Below, piece by piece: positions 48,201 through 57,309 of a DNA stretch of 64,000 bases. Numbering within the stretch: position 1 is the stretch's first letter; the number at the start of each line of letters is the position of its first letter. Origin of the DNA: Palsa-601 sp963801185 (GTDB lineage: Bacteria > Actinomycetota > Acidimicrobiia > Acidimicrobiales > Bog-793); NCBI GenBank assembly GCA_963801185.1, contig CAWDDW010000003.1:1798001-1862000 (forward strand). The letters run 5' to 3'. A model generated the notes under the pieces. It saw nothing but the letters and a program-made list of their open reading frames with translations, did not search any database and was not told where the DNA came from. A program made the translations under genes and the position numbers.

Positions 48201-49597
48201 CGAATACGGGGACGCTGGATCTCGCCACCGGGATCGTCAGCATCTCGTCGTCCTACTCTCCAGCAGATGGCTCCGCGCTGGCCGTGACCCTCGCCGGAAC
48301 CACCGCCGGGACGACGTATGGCCAGCTGGAGGTCGCCGGCACCACCACCCTCGCGGGCTCTCTGGTCATCACGACCGCGTCCGGCTTCATCCCGACGATC
48401 GGGCAGACCTTCGCAATCACCGAGTCGGCGGTTAGCAGTACCGGCAACTTCTCGTCCGTCGTGGAGCACGACAGTCCCTCCGGGCTCGGGTACCTCGAGA
48501 CGGGTACACCGTCCGGGGTGGTCCTGACGGCAACCGCAGTTGCAATTTCTCCGTCGACGCTGCCCGAGGCAACGACAGGCGAGGCCTACTCGGCCACGCT
48601 TAACGCCACCGGTGGCAACTCGCCGTACACATGGGCTCTCACTTCGGGCACCTTGCCCGCCGGGCTGTCCTTGCACACCTCGACGGGAGTGATCTCGGGC
48701 ACACCCACTGCGGTGGGAACTTCGACCTTCACCGTTCGGGCGACCGACTCTTCGAGCCCGGCGCTGAGTGCTACGGCGACCTACTCCCTGAATGTCGTCA
48801 AGTTCGCCATCGCCCTCTCGTCGCTTCCCACGGCAACGGTGGGTGATGCCTATTCGTCCACGCTCACCGTCACCGGTGGCACTTCGCCGTACTCCTGGGC
48901 TCTCACTTCGGGCACCTTGCCCGCCGGGCTGTCCTTGCACGGGTCGACAGGAGTGATCTCGGGCACGCCCACCACTGCAGGAGCCTTCAAGTTCACGGTT
49001 CGGGTGACCGACGCCGCGAGACCGGCCCTCAGCACCACCAGGACCTACACCCTGACTGTCAAGCTGGCCATCTCCCCGTCGTCGCTGTCAAACGCCACGA
49101 CGGGCGAGGCCTACTCGGTCACGCTCACCGCCACCGGTGGCTCCTCGCCCTACACGTGGGTGCTCGTCTCGGGCGGCTTGCCCGTGGGGCTGTCGTTGCA
49201 CGGATCGACAGGAGTGATCTCAGGCACGCCCACCGGCACAGGTACTCGGACCTTTACCGTTCGGGCGACCGACTCGTCGAGCCCGGCCCTCAGTGCTACG
49301 GCGACCTACTCGCTGAAAGTCGTCAAGCTCGTCATCTCACCTTCGACGCTGCCCGAGGCGACGGTAGGTGACCTGTACTCGGTCACGCTCTCCGCCACCG
49401 GTGGCATCTCGCCGTACACGTGGGCTCTCACTTCGGGGAGCTTGCCGGCCGGGCTGTCACTGCACGGGTCGACGGGAGTGATCTCAGGCACGCCCAGCCA
49501 CGCCGGAACGTCACGATTCACGGTTCGGTTGACGGACTCCGCCAGCCCTGCGTTCAGCGTCACGAAGACCTACTCGTTGACCTGCGCTTCAGGGTAG
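45230..49597 (+). CDS. Giant exported repeat protein with 238-residue tandem repeats and He_PIG-type Ig domains; frameshifted
   Basis: Corrected, this is about 1450 residues. It starts MTVMRGRVRIGLAMVIGGGG (signal peptide ending near AQADS). An N-terminal segment (CTINWVGPSTGGPWATASNW) resembles pectate-lyase-like surface proteins. Then 3.6 copies of a 238-residue repeat follow, and a C terminus of four He_PIG/putative-Ig units (SPYTWALTSGTLPAGLSLH, STGVISGTPT). The frame breaks near 46103 (GAGCCTCGAAGG), near 46816 (GAAGCTCGAAGG) and near 48191-48200 (GAGCTCACTCACG). At the third junction the intact GAGCTCGAAGG restores the frame. It is a likely adhesin or wall protein; no sorting signal is seen. 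Confidence 0.78.
45584..48157 (+). repeat. 714-bp near-identical tandem repeat, about 3.6 copies
   Basis: Unit starts are at 45584, 46299, 47014 and 47728, so periods are 715, 715 and 714. Copies are nearly identical; one substitution separates copies 1 and 2 in the part I compared (ATC/ACC in the GSL.DTGDF segment). The extra base in the first two periods falls in the GAGCTC at the junction. The last copy ends near 48157. Assembly could have miscounted copies. Confidence 0.93.
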
Positions 49598-49632
49598 CTG
49601 GACTTCGCGCCACACAGCGGACGTGCTCGGAG

Positions 49633-50775
49633 CTAGGTCAGCGCTGGCGACACGTCCCCGAAGGTCTCCTCGCGGATCTCCTCGACGGAGGCATCCCCCG
49701 GTGCGAGCACTCGTAGGGCGTCGATCGGCAGCTGCACCTGTACCGGCGTGCCCGCCTCGAAGACTGAGACAGCCCCGTCGTTCTGGACGAGCGCCTGCAA
49801 GCTGACGCCTGCCGCCAGGCGGACGACGAGCTGGGTCGAGTTGCCGAGGAAGACCGTCCGCTCCACCATGCCGGGCACGCGGTTCGAGCCGGTCTCCTCG
49901 AACGCGAACAGGGACACTCGCTCTGGCCTGATGGCGATCTTCACCGGTCCCGAAGCGGTAACGGCGCCACACGCAGCCTCGACGCTGAATTCGCCGATGG
50001 TCACCTCGCAGGGTTGTGTCGCCGACCCGGCTCGTGTCACCGCAGCGTCCATCAGGTTCGAGACGCCGAGGAAGTCGGCCACGTAGGCGTCCGCCGGCTC
50101 CTCGTACACGACGCGAGGCGTGCCGAGCTGAGCGATGTGGCCGTTCGACATAACCGCTAGGCGGTCCGACATCGTGAGGGCCTCTTCCTGGTCGTGGGTC
50201 ACGTAGAGGAACGTGATGCCGACCCGCTCCTGCAGCGCCTTCAGCTCGAGCTGCAAGGACCGGCGCAACTTTGCGTCGAGCGCGCCGAGCGGCTCGTCGA
50301 GAAGAAGCACAGCCGGCTTCAGCACGAGCGCCCGGGCGAGCGCCACACGCTGCTGCTGGCCGCCCGAGAGCTGGCCTGGGCGGCGTCGTTCGTACCCGGT
50401 CAGCTGGACGAGCTCGAGCGCCTCGGCTACCCGCTGCTTGGCCTCGTGTTTCGAGCAGTCCTGGTACCGGAGGCCGAACGCCACGTTGTCGGCCACGTCG
50501 AGGAAAGGGAACAGCGCGTAGCTCTGGAAAACCGTGTTCACTTTGCGTTTGTTCGGCGGGAGGTGACCGACGTCTGCTCCGTCGAGGACGATCTCGCCGC
50601 TCGTCGGCTCCTCGAAACCCGCCACCATCCGCAACGTCGTCGTCTTCCCACATCCCGACGGTCCGAGGAGGGAGAAGAACTCCCCGCCGTCGATCTCGAG
50701 TGAGATGCCGTCGACCGCAGTGTGGTCGCCGAACCGCTTCGTGAGCTGTCTCAGGGTAATGGTGCCTCCGGCCAT
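49633..50775 (-). CDS. potA: Spermidine/putrescine-type ABC transporter ATP-binding protein
   Basis: The 380-residue ATPase powers amine import. Walker A is GPSGCGKTT, the signature is LSGGQQQRVALARAL, Walker B is LLLDEPLGALDAKL, and the switch histidine is in YVTHDQEEAL. The C-terminal TOBE domain (VKIAIRPERVSLF, VQLPIDALRVL) is typical of PotA. I choose ATG 50775, which has AAGGAG upstream; TTG 50799 is the alternative. It is the last gene of the potD-potB-potC-potA operon, 31 bp from potC. Confidence 0.9.
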   Translation of the reverse strand: MAGGTITLRQLTKRFGDHTAVDGISLEIDGGEFFSLLGPSGCGKTTTLRMVAGFEEPTSGEIVLDGADVGHLPPNKRKVNTVFQSYALFPFLDVADNVAFGLRYQDCSKHEAKQRVAEALELVQLTGYERRRPGQLSGGQQQRVALARALVLKPAVLLLDEPLGALDAKLRRSLQLELKALQERVGITFLYVTHDQEEALTMSDRLAVMSNGHIAQLGTPRVVYEEPADAYVADFLGVSNLMDAAVTRAGSATQPCEVTIGEFSVEAACGAVTASGPVKIAIRPERVSLFAFEETGSNRVPGMVERTVFLGNSTQLVVRLAAGVSLQALVQNDGAVSVFEAGTPVQVQLPIDALRVLAPGDASVEEIREETFGDVSPALT

Positions 50776-50805
50776 GGTCTCTTGGGGCTCCTTGGTCAAC
50801 TGGAT

Positions 50806-51752
50806 CTAGATTCCGGCGAAGTCGGTCAGCGCCTGAGTCGTGCTCTGGCGCTCACCCTTGGTCATGAGACGGAACGCTACGTAGCCAATCGCGGCCACGA
50901 TGACGGAGAACGCCAGCATCAACGTGGCGAGCGCGTTGAGGGCCGGGCCGTTGTTGCCGCCGTGCGTTTGGGAGTAGATGAGGACGGCCATGGTCTGGGT
51001 GTTGGCCGTCGACGACAGCAGGTCGACGAGGACGAAGTCGTCGATGCAAGTCGCGAACACGAGCACGGCGCTCGCGAAGATGGCCGGCATGAGGAGCGGG
51101 CGAAGCACCCGCCAGATCGCCCTTCCCGGGAGGCACCGAGATCGGCGGCCGCCTCCTCGTAGGACTTGCCGATCGTGGTGAGGCGCGCTCTCACGATGAT
51201 GGCGGGCCATGAGATGTTCCAGACGACGAGTGCCGCCACTTCGGCCGGCGTGCCGAGGGCGACGAACTTGAAGGACTGCTGGAACAAGAACAGGAGGGCC
51301 ACGCCGAGCAGCAGCTCGGGGATCACGAACGAGAAGATCATGAGGAGGTTGAGGTTGTTCGAGGTGCGGCTGCGCCAGCGGTCGATGCCGATCGCGAACC
51401 CGACCCCGAGCGGGACCGTGATGATCGTGACGAGGAACGCCAGCCACAGGGTCTGGATGACCGCCGCGTGCAGGTTCGCGGCATGCAGAACCGACGGGGT
51501 CTTTGTCGACGCCGAGATGTACCACTCGAGCGAGAAGCCCTGGAAGACGCTCTGGGACTTGCCGTGGTTGAACGAGAACAAGACCGCGAGAGTGATGGGC
51601 AGGATCGACCACGCCAGGTAGACCCACGTGAAGATCTCGAGCCCGACGGGGTGGCGCCACTGCCGGTTGCGGCGGCGCCTCGGTCGGGTGACCTCGGGCG
51701 GTGTGGCCACCGCTGCTGTGACCGGGACAGGTGCTTCGGCGACGGTGGCCAT
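50806..51752 (-). CDS. potC: ABC transporter permease, PotC-like; frameshifted in this sequence
   Basis: The ATG at 51752 overlaps the potB stop (TGATG). The 315-residue protein (after correction) starts MATVAEAPVPVTAA and has about six membrane helices. The EAA loop reads SYEEAAADLGAS. The frame breaks near 51120-51122 (minus GAAGGGCGATC), where REG must join AIWRVLRPLLMPAIFASAVL. The remainder is intact to LTDFAGI. It forms the membrane channel with potB. Confidence 0.85.
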
Positions 51753-52702
51753 CAGGCGTTCTCCCGCGACGCTCTCGCCGTCGACCGCACGTAGTAGATC
51801 ATCGGCACCATCAACACGACTAGCAGCACGATCGAGAGCGCGGCGCCTTCCGGCTCGAGGCTCGGGACGCCGAGCTGACCCTGGATCTCGTTCCCGATCA
51901 TTGTCGTGCTCGGCGAGGCCGACAGGAGCTGGTTCGTGAAGAAGTCCCCGATCATCGGCAACACGGTTATGAATGCCCCGGCGAGGAGCGTCTGGCGGCT
52001 GAGCGGGATGGTCACGTGCCAGAAGGTCTTCCATTTCGACAGGCCGAGATCCTGCGAGGCCTCGAGAAGGCGCCCGTCGATCCGGTCGAGCCCGGCGTAG
52101 AGGACGACGATGAGATAGGGGATGTAGCCGTAGACGAGGCCGAGGATGACGGTTATCGACTTGCCGCCGATCCACGCGTACGGATGGGCCGAGGACATGA
52201 GGTGAAGCGACTCGAGGATCTTGTTGACGTAGCCGTTGGTCTGAAGGAGGTCGATCCAGGCCAGCATCCGCATCATGTAGCTGATCCAGAACGGCGCCAC
52301 GAGCAAGATGAGGAAGAAGCTCTTGCGCCGGCCTCCGTAGCGACTCACAAAGTAGGCGACCGGGTAGCCGATGCTGAGCGACAGGGCGGAGGCGGCGGCG
52401 GTGTACCAGATCGTGCGGATCATGGGAGGGAGGAGGAAAGCGTCGCGGCCGACGAACTCGTGCCAGAGCTGGACGAACGTCGACCCGTTCCACTGGAAGG
52501 GGTTCCAGACTGGTATCGGCGACTGGAACAGCGGGTCGATCGTACCGAGGGCGACGCAGAGCACCACGTAGACCGGGACGAGGATGAGCACGGCCAACCA
52601 GGCCCCGCCCGGGACTGCCATCGTCCCCCAGAGCCAGCGAGGGCGCCAGGACTCGATCCGGTTCTGCAGGGTGCGCTCGCGGTAGCGGTCGCGACCGCTC
52701 AC
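51752..52702 (-). CDS. potB: ABC transporter permease, PotB-like
   Basis: The GTG at 52702 overlaps the potD stop (GTGA). The 316-residue protein starts VSGRDRYRERTLQNRIE and has six membrane helices (AWLAVLILVPVYVVLCVAL, AASALSLSIGYPVAYFVSRY). The EAA loop is LLEASQDLGLSKWKTF. It pairs with potC to form the channel. The long open frame extending to 53668 lies antiparallel or out of frame across potD and is rejected. Confidence 0.9.
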   Translation of the reverse strand: MSGRDRYRERTLQNRIESWRPRWLWGTMAVPGGAWLAVLILVPVYVVLCVALGTIDPLFQSPIPVWNPFQWNGSTFVQLWHEFVGRDAFLLPPMIRTIWYTAAASALSLSIGYPVAYFVSRYGGRRKSFFLILLVAPFWISYMMRMLAWIDLLQTNGYVNKILESLHLMSSAHPYAWIGGKSITVILGLVYGYIPYLIVVLYAGLDRIDGRLLEASQDLGLSKWKTFWHVTIPLSRQTLLAGAFITVLPMIGDFFTNQLLSASPSTTMIGNEIQGQLGVPSLEPEGAALSIVLLVVLMVPMIYYVRSTARASRENA

Positions 52703-54084
52703 AGCCCGCCGCCGAATTGGGTCCAGGCGAGCTCCCAGGCGCTGTTGGCCGCCGGCGGGAGGGCGAGCTCCTCGATGCCGTTGTCGAAGTACGACGGGAG
52801 CACGACCGTCGAGGCGAGCGTCTCGGGGAGGATCTTCCGGTGGACCAGCGCGTCGGGTGTGACGCCGTAGATCGGCTGCATGTAGCCGTTGAAGCTGATG
52901 TTCGTGAAAACGACGTCCAGGTCGAGCAGGTAGTTGAGGAAGAGGTGGGCGAGCACAGGATTCTGGCTCGAGTGCGGGATCGTGATCGTGTCGTTCGCGA
53001 CCGGCCCCCTGCCGTCCTCGGGGAACCAGTAGCCGACGTACTTCACCGGAACGCCCTTCGGCATGTAGTACTCGGCTGCCGCCATGTCGCCCGACCAGGC
53101 GTGGTGGATCCACGTCTGCCCGTCGGGGATCTCGGTGTAGTCGTTGTTGTCGATGAGGACGTCGACGAGTTCTTGAAGATCCTGCAGCTCGTGGTACGAA
53201 CTCGTGATCTGGTCGAGGCTCGTCGTGTTGAGGTCGTAGATGCCCTGCTTCATGAGACCGAGGCAGATCCCCTCGCGGTAGTCGTCGAGTATCGCGACCC
53301 GGCCGCGGTACTTCTCCTGCCATGGCATCGCCCAGGGATTCTCCATCTTGTACGGGTCCTCGTCGACGAGGTCCTTTCGCCAGGAGATGCCGGTCGTGTA
53401 GATCGTGTACGGCACGGTGTAACGCCAGTGCCGGTCGTAGAACGGGTCGGCGTAGGCCTTCCATGCCTGCTCGATGTTGGGGATGTAGGAGTGGGTGAGG
53501 GGGCGGAGCAGCTTGGCCTCGATCAGCGGTCCGAGCACGTCGACCGTCACTCCCATGAAGACGTCGAAGTTGAGCTCGCCGGTCTGCATCTTCGCGATCG
53601 CCTCGCTCATGGTGTTGAAAGTCGTGATCTGGTAGTTGCAGTCGTACTTCTTGCAGAAGCTCTCGCACACCGCGATGTTGATGTACTCGACCCAGTTGTA
53701 GATCTGCAGGGTCGGCTTGCCCGACTCCGGAGCCAGGCCAGACTTGATCGGCTCGTTGTCGTCGAAGATCGGCCAGGTGACGGGGTTGTCGCGACGGGGT
53801 AGCGGCAGCTTGAAGGCCGAGTCGCCTGGTCTCTGACAGCCGGCGAGGAGCTCGCTGAGCGAGCCGCCGAACCCTGCTAGAGCCAGGCCTTTTGCCCCGA
53901 GGGACAGGACGTCGCGCCGGGACCAGTTCGTGGCGCCGCCTCGGCTTCGGCGATCGCCCGAGCTCGCTGGCGTGCCGGCGCTCATGGTCTTGCCGGAACC
54001 GGAGCCGATTCCGGATCGGGCGCGCCAGAGCCCTCCTCGGCCGAGCCCTCCTTGTCGAGGATGAGATGTCATCCCCGGCACCAC
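52699..54084 (-). CDS. potD: Spermidine/putrescine-type substrate-binding lipoprotein (Tat/lipobox leader)
   Basis: This extracytoplasmic receptor has a Tat-type leader (NWSRRDVLSLGAKGLALAG) and a lipobox (ELLAGC). The mature protein has the polyamine-binder core (LQIYNWVEYINIAVCESF, YDCNYQITTFNTMSEAIA, FDVFMGVTVDVLGPL, WIHHAWSGDMAAAEYY). Start choice is uncertain: ATG 54084, 54072 or 53985. It heads the operon. The 114 bp before it contain 20-bp direct repeats and no GACTGA-type operator. Confidence 0.88.
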   Translation of the reverse strand: MVPGMTSHPRQGGLGRGGLWRARSGIGSGSGKTMSAGTPASSGDRRSRGGATNWSRRDVLSLGAKGLALAGFGGSLSELLAGCQRPGDSAFKLPLPRRDNPVTWPIFDDNEPIKSGLAPESGKPTLQIYNWVEYINIAVCESFCKKYDCNYQITTFNTMSEAIAKMQTGELNFDVFMGVTVDVLGPLIEAKLLRPLTHSYIPNIEQAWKAYADPFYDRHWRYTVPYTIYTTGISWRKDLVDEDPYKMENPWAMPWQEKYRGRVAILDDYREGICLGLMKQGIYDLNTTSLDQITSSYHELQDLQELVDVLIDNNDYTEIPDGQTWIHHAWSGDMAAAEYYMPKGVPVKYVGYWFPEDGRGPVANDTITIPHSSQNPVLAHLFLNYLLDLDVVFTNISFNGYMQPIYGVTPDALVHRKILPETLASTVVLPSYFDNGIEELALPPAANSAWELAWTQFGGGL

Positions 54085-54090
54085 CCCTCC

Positions 54091-54150
54091 CGGTCGACTG
54101 CTACTCGCTTGTGTGACTGCTACTTCACTGGTGTGACTGCTACTTCACTG
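54091..54150 (+). repeat. Two exact and one degenerate 20-bp direct repeats upstream of potD
   Basis: GTGTGACTGCTACTTCACTG occurs at 54111-54130 and 54131-54150. A weaker copy lies at 54091-54110. They sit in the potD upstream region and could be binding sites for a separate regulator. Confidence 0.9.
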
Positions 54151-54198
54151 GCATGCGTACCGGTAGCGCTGAACCGTCGATCAATGAGTCAACTCTCT

Positions 54199-55599
54199 TC
54201 AGTTGGCGTTCGCAACCAGTGGTCGGACTGCCTGGGCGAAACGCTCGAAGTTCTCCGTGAACCGGTCGATGTCCTCCTCGTCGTGTTGCACCGAGATCAT
54301 CCACTGCTCGGTCTTCCCCCATGGTGGCAGGAAGACCCCACCGTTGTGCTGGAAGAGCCAATGAAGATGGTTGAAGCGGTCGTCAACCTCGAGGAAGTCG
54401 CGGTAGTTGCGCACAGGCGTAGTCGAGAAGGTGACGCAGCCCTTTGCACCGACGGACACGACGTGGGCCGGCAGACCGCAATGGCCTATGGCGGTCGTCA
54501 GCGAGTCGCCGATGCGCCGCCTCAAGTGGCTGAGCCGCTCGTAGGCCTCAGGCGTGGCCACCTGCTCGAGCATGGCCCGTGTCGCAGCCATCGAGAGCGG
54601 GTTCCCGTTGAACGTGCCCACCATCTCGTACTCGCCGTCGGCGACCAGGCCCATCAGCTCGCCGGTGCCGCCGACGGCACCTGTGATGAGCCCTCCGCCG
54701 ATGGACTTGGCGAGGCAGACGAGGTCGGGGGTGACCCCGAAGAGGGCGGAGGCGCCGCCTGGACCAGCGGTGAGGCCCGTCTTGACCTCGTCGAACGTGA
54801 GGATCGCACCGTGGCGATGGAGCAGGTCGCGGAGATCCGCCAGGTAGCCGTCGGTCGGGTGGATGATCCCGGCGTTCATCATGATCGGCTCGAGGATGAG
54901 CCCGGCGATCTGGTTCTTGTGCTCGTTGAGCAGCGTCTCGACCGATCCGAGGTCGTTGAAGGTCGCGATGAGGGTCAGGTCGGTGATCGCTCTCGGGATG
55001 CCCGAGCTTGCGGGTTGCGGGATCGGGTGCTCGATCGGGCCGATGTCGCCTTCGCTCGGGCAGATCGACACCTGGACCGAGTCATGGTGGCCGTGGTAGC
55101 AGCCCTCGATCTTGATTATCAGGTCACGGCCGGTGGCGGCCCTCATGAGGTGGACGGCGTCCATCGTCGCTTCGGTCCCCGAGTTCCCGAACCGCCAGAG
55201 GGGCAGGCCAAAGCGCGCGCCGAGATCTTCGGCGACGACGACGGCGTCCTCGTTCGGCTGCGCGAAATGCGTGCCTCGGGTGACTTGGCGCTGCACCGCC
55301 TCGACGATGGCGGGGTGGGCGTGACCGGCGAGGCCGGCTCCGTAGCCGCCGTGCATGTCGACGTACTCCGTGCCGTCCACGTCGAAGATCTTGGAGCCTT
55401 CGCCTCTCTCGAGGAAGACGGGCTGGGGCCGCGATATCTGCCAGTTGCTCGTGACGCCGCCGGCGAGCGCCAGCGACGCCCGCTGGTACAGCTCCCGGGA
55501 TCGGGGCTGGCGGTCGAGGAAGATCTGCTCCTGCTCCGCGATGATCTCGTCGAGATCGCTCGCGAAGGTTTGGCTTGTGGTCGTGGTATCGAGGACCAC
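54199..55599 (-). CDS. Class III PLP-dependent aminotransferase (GSAM/putrescine-aminotransferase type)
   Basis: I choose GTG 55599 because GGAG lies 7 nt before it; the ATG at 55677 lies inside operator D, before any likely transcript start. The 466-residue enzyme has the class III fold: YVDMHGGYGAGLAGHAHPAI, RFGNSGTEATMDAVHLMRAA, ILTFDEVKTGLTAGPGGAS and the PLP lysine in LAKSIGGGLITGAVGG. It should move an amino group from a diamine or omega-amino acid to 2-oxoglutarate or pyruvate. Its divergence from an aminobutyraldehyde-type ALDH suggests a putrescine-like substrate. Confidence 0.87.
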   Translation of the reverse strand: MVLDTTTTSQTFASDLDEIIAEQEQIFLDRQPRSRELYQRASLALAGGVTSNWQISRPQPVFLERGEGSKIFDVDGTEYVDMHGGYGAGLAGHAHPAIVEAVQRQVTRGTHFAQPNEDAVVVAEDLGARFGLPLWRFGNSGTEATMDAVHLMRAATGRDLIIKIEGCYHGHHDSVQVSICPSEGDIGPIEHPIPQPASSGIPRAITDLTLIATFNDLGSVETLLNEHKNQIAGLILEPIMMNAGIIHPTDGYLADLRDLLHRHGAILTFDEVKTGLTAGPGGASALFGVTPDLVCLAKSIGGGLITGAVGGTGELMGLVADGEYEMVGTFNGNPLSMAATRAMLEQVATPEAYERLSHLRRRIGDSLTTAIGHCGLPAHVVSVGAKGCVTFSTTPVRNYRDFLEVDDRFNHLHWLFQHNGGVFLPPWGKTEQWMISVQHDEEDIDRFTENFERFAQAVRPLVANAN

Positions 55600-55667
55600 G
55601 GGATTGCTCCGTTTCTCGGGGCTGTGCGGCGGACGCTCTGAGCAGCCGTCACGCAGGTCACCCGCTT

Positions 55668-55683
55668 GACTGAACATTCAGTC
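55668..55683. promoter_or_regulatory. Predicted TetR operator D (aminotransferase / ALDH operon)
   Basis: GACTGA-ACAT-TCAGTC is a perfect 6+6 inverted repeat. Leftward, it overlaps TAGACT (55685-55680), with TTGCCT (55708-55703) as -35 at 17 bp. Rightward, TTGACT (55666-55671) and CAGCGT (55689-55694) are also 17 bp apart. Confidence 0.75.
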
Positions 55684-55774
55684 TATGACAGCGTTTGCGC
55701 CGAGGCAAGGGTCGTCGTGCCCGGGGACCGTGAATACGGGCTTTCGGCGACCGAGTGGCGAACAGGAGAGTCTC

Positions 55775-57246
55775 GTGGCGATTCACCGGGCTGAGGCCGG
55801 CAGGGAGATCCGAGCCGATGGAGCGATGTCGTTTCCGAACGTCATCGCAGGCCGTCCGGCTCCAGCAGCGGCAGGCGGCGCGATCCTCGAGCTCGTCAAC
55901 CCATCCACCGGCCTCGTCTACGGATCGGCGCCCGACTCCTCCGACGACGACGTCGACAAGGCCTGCCGCGCTGCGGAGGCCGCCTTCGCGTCGTGGCGCC
56001 GGGAGACACCGGCGACGAGATCGGGCCTGCTCCTCGAGGCGGCTGCGTTGCTCGAGGCCGAGGCCGAGTCGTTGTGCGCGCTCGAAGTTCTCGACACCGG
56101 CAAGCCTGTCTGCCAGATGGCCGAGGACGAGATGCCGGCGATCGTGGACCAGGTACGTTTCTTTGCGGGGGCATGCCGGGCACTCGAGGGTCGAGCAACC
56201 GGCGAATATGTTGCAGGAATCGCGTCGTCGGTGCGCCGCGAGCCGGTCGGGGTCTGCGGTCAGATCACGCCTTGGAACTACCCGCTGATGATGGCGGTCT
56301 GGAAGTGGGCTCCGGCAGTGGCTGCCGGGAACACCGTCGTCCTGAAGCCGTCCGAGCTCACGCCCGCGTCGACCGTCCGTATGGCCGAATTGGTCGGGGA
56401 GGTGCTGCCGCCCGGCGTGCTGAACGTCGTGTGCGGGGGCGCCGGGACCGGCGAGGCCATCGTGCGGCACGCCTCGGTTGCGATGGTGTCGTTGACGGGC
56501 AGCGTCCGGGCTGGTCGAGCGGTGGCCGCTCTCGCGTCCGAGAGGCTCGCGCGGTCGATCTCGAGCTCGGCGGCAATGCACCCGTCGTGGTGTTCGCCGA
56601 TGCCGATCTGGCGGAGGCCGCCTCCGCGATCGCCGGCGCGGCGTTCTACAACGCCGGCCAGGACTGCACAGCCGCCAGCCGTGTGCTCGTCGAGTCCTCG
56701 GCTGCAGTCGAGCTGACCGAGCGGCTCGCCGAGGCCGCTCGCGACACGCGTTGCGGGGCACCCGACGAAGAGGGTGTCGCCTACGGGCCGATGATCTCCG
56801 AGACCCAGCGTGCCCGCGTGGAAGGACTGCTTGCACGCCTCTCCGACTCTGCGCAGATCGTCTGTGGTGGCAAGCGCCTAGACCGTCCCGGGTACTTCTT
56901 CCCGCCGACCGTCGTCCGGGGGGTCCTTCAGTCCGACGAGATCGTGCAGGACGAGATCTTCGGTCCAGTGCTCACGGTGCAGGGTGTCGACTCCGACGAC
57001 GAGGCCGTATCTCTCGCCAACGGCGTGCCCCAGGGACTCACTGCAAGTGTGTGGACTTCGGACGTCGGGCGGGCGATGCGCCTCGCCCGGGACCTTGACT
57101 TCGGGGCGGTGTCGGTAAACGCTCATGCCCCGATGGCGTCGGAGATGCCGCATGGCGGGTTCGGCCTGTCGGGGTATGGGAAGGACCTCTCGGTCTACGG
57201 TCTCGAGGACTACACCCGGCTGAAGCACGTCGCGGTCGCGCTGTAA
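55775..57246 (+). CDS. Aldehyde dehydrogenase, gamma-aminobutyraldehyde dehydrogenase (PatD)-like; frameshifted
   Basis: The NAD-dependent enzyme should oxidise an aminoaldehyde to an amino acid (4-aminobutanal to GABA in PatD). TPWNYPLMMAVWKWAPAVAA and GNTVVLKPSE bind the cofactor, the catalytic Glu is in ELGGNAP, and the nucleophile Cys is in YNAGQDCTAASRV; that last context is characteristic of PatD. GTG 55775 has AGGAGA upstream; ATG 55826 would give 473 residues, the usual PatD length. The frame breaks near 56552, where one G is missing (GCGCGGTCGATC); corrected, ERLA-RVDLELGGNAP. It heads the ALDH-mscR-MBL operon under operator D. Confidence 0.87.
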
Positions 57247-57309
57247 CCGCATGAGGCAAGCTTGGCGGTGAGGGCACGCACCAGACGCAAACGATGAGGA
57301 GGGATTGAG

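Noticed and set aside
53000..53668. N-terminal extension of potB across potD
   Set aside because: This part is out of frame with potD, Arg/His-rich and without helices. GTG 52702 overlaps the potD stop.
55600..55677. ATG 55677 as aminotransferase start
   Set aside because: It lies in operator D and before the likely transcript start. GTG 55599 has GGAG at 7 nt.
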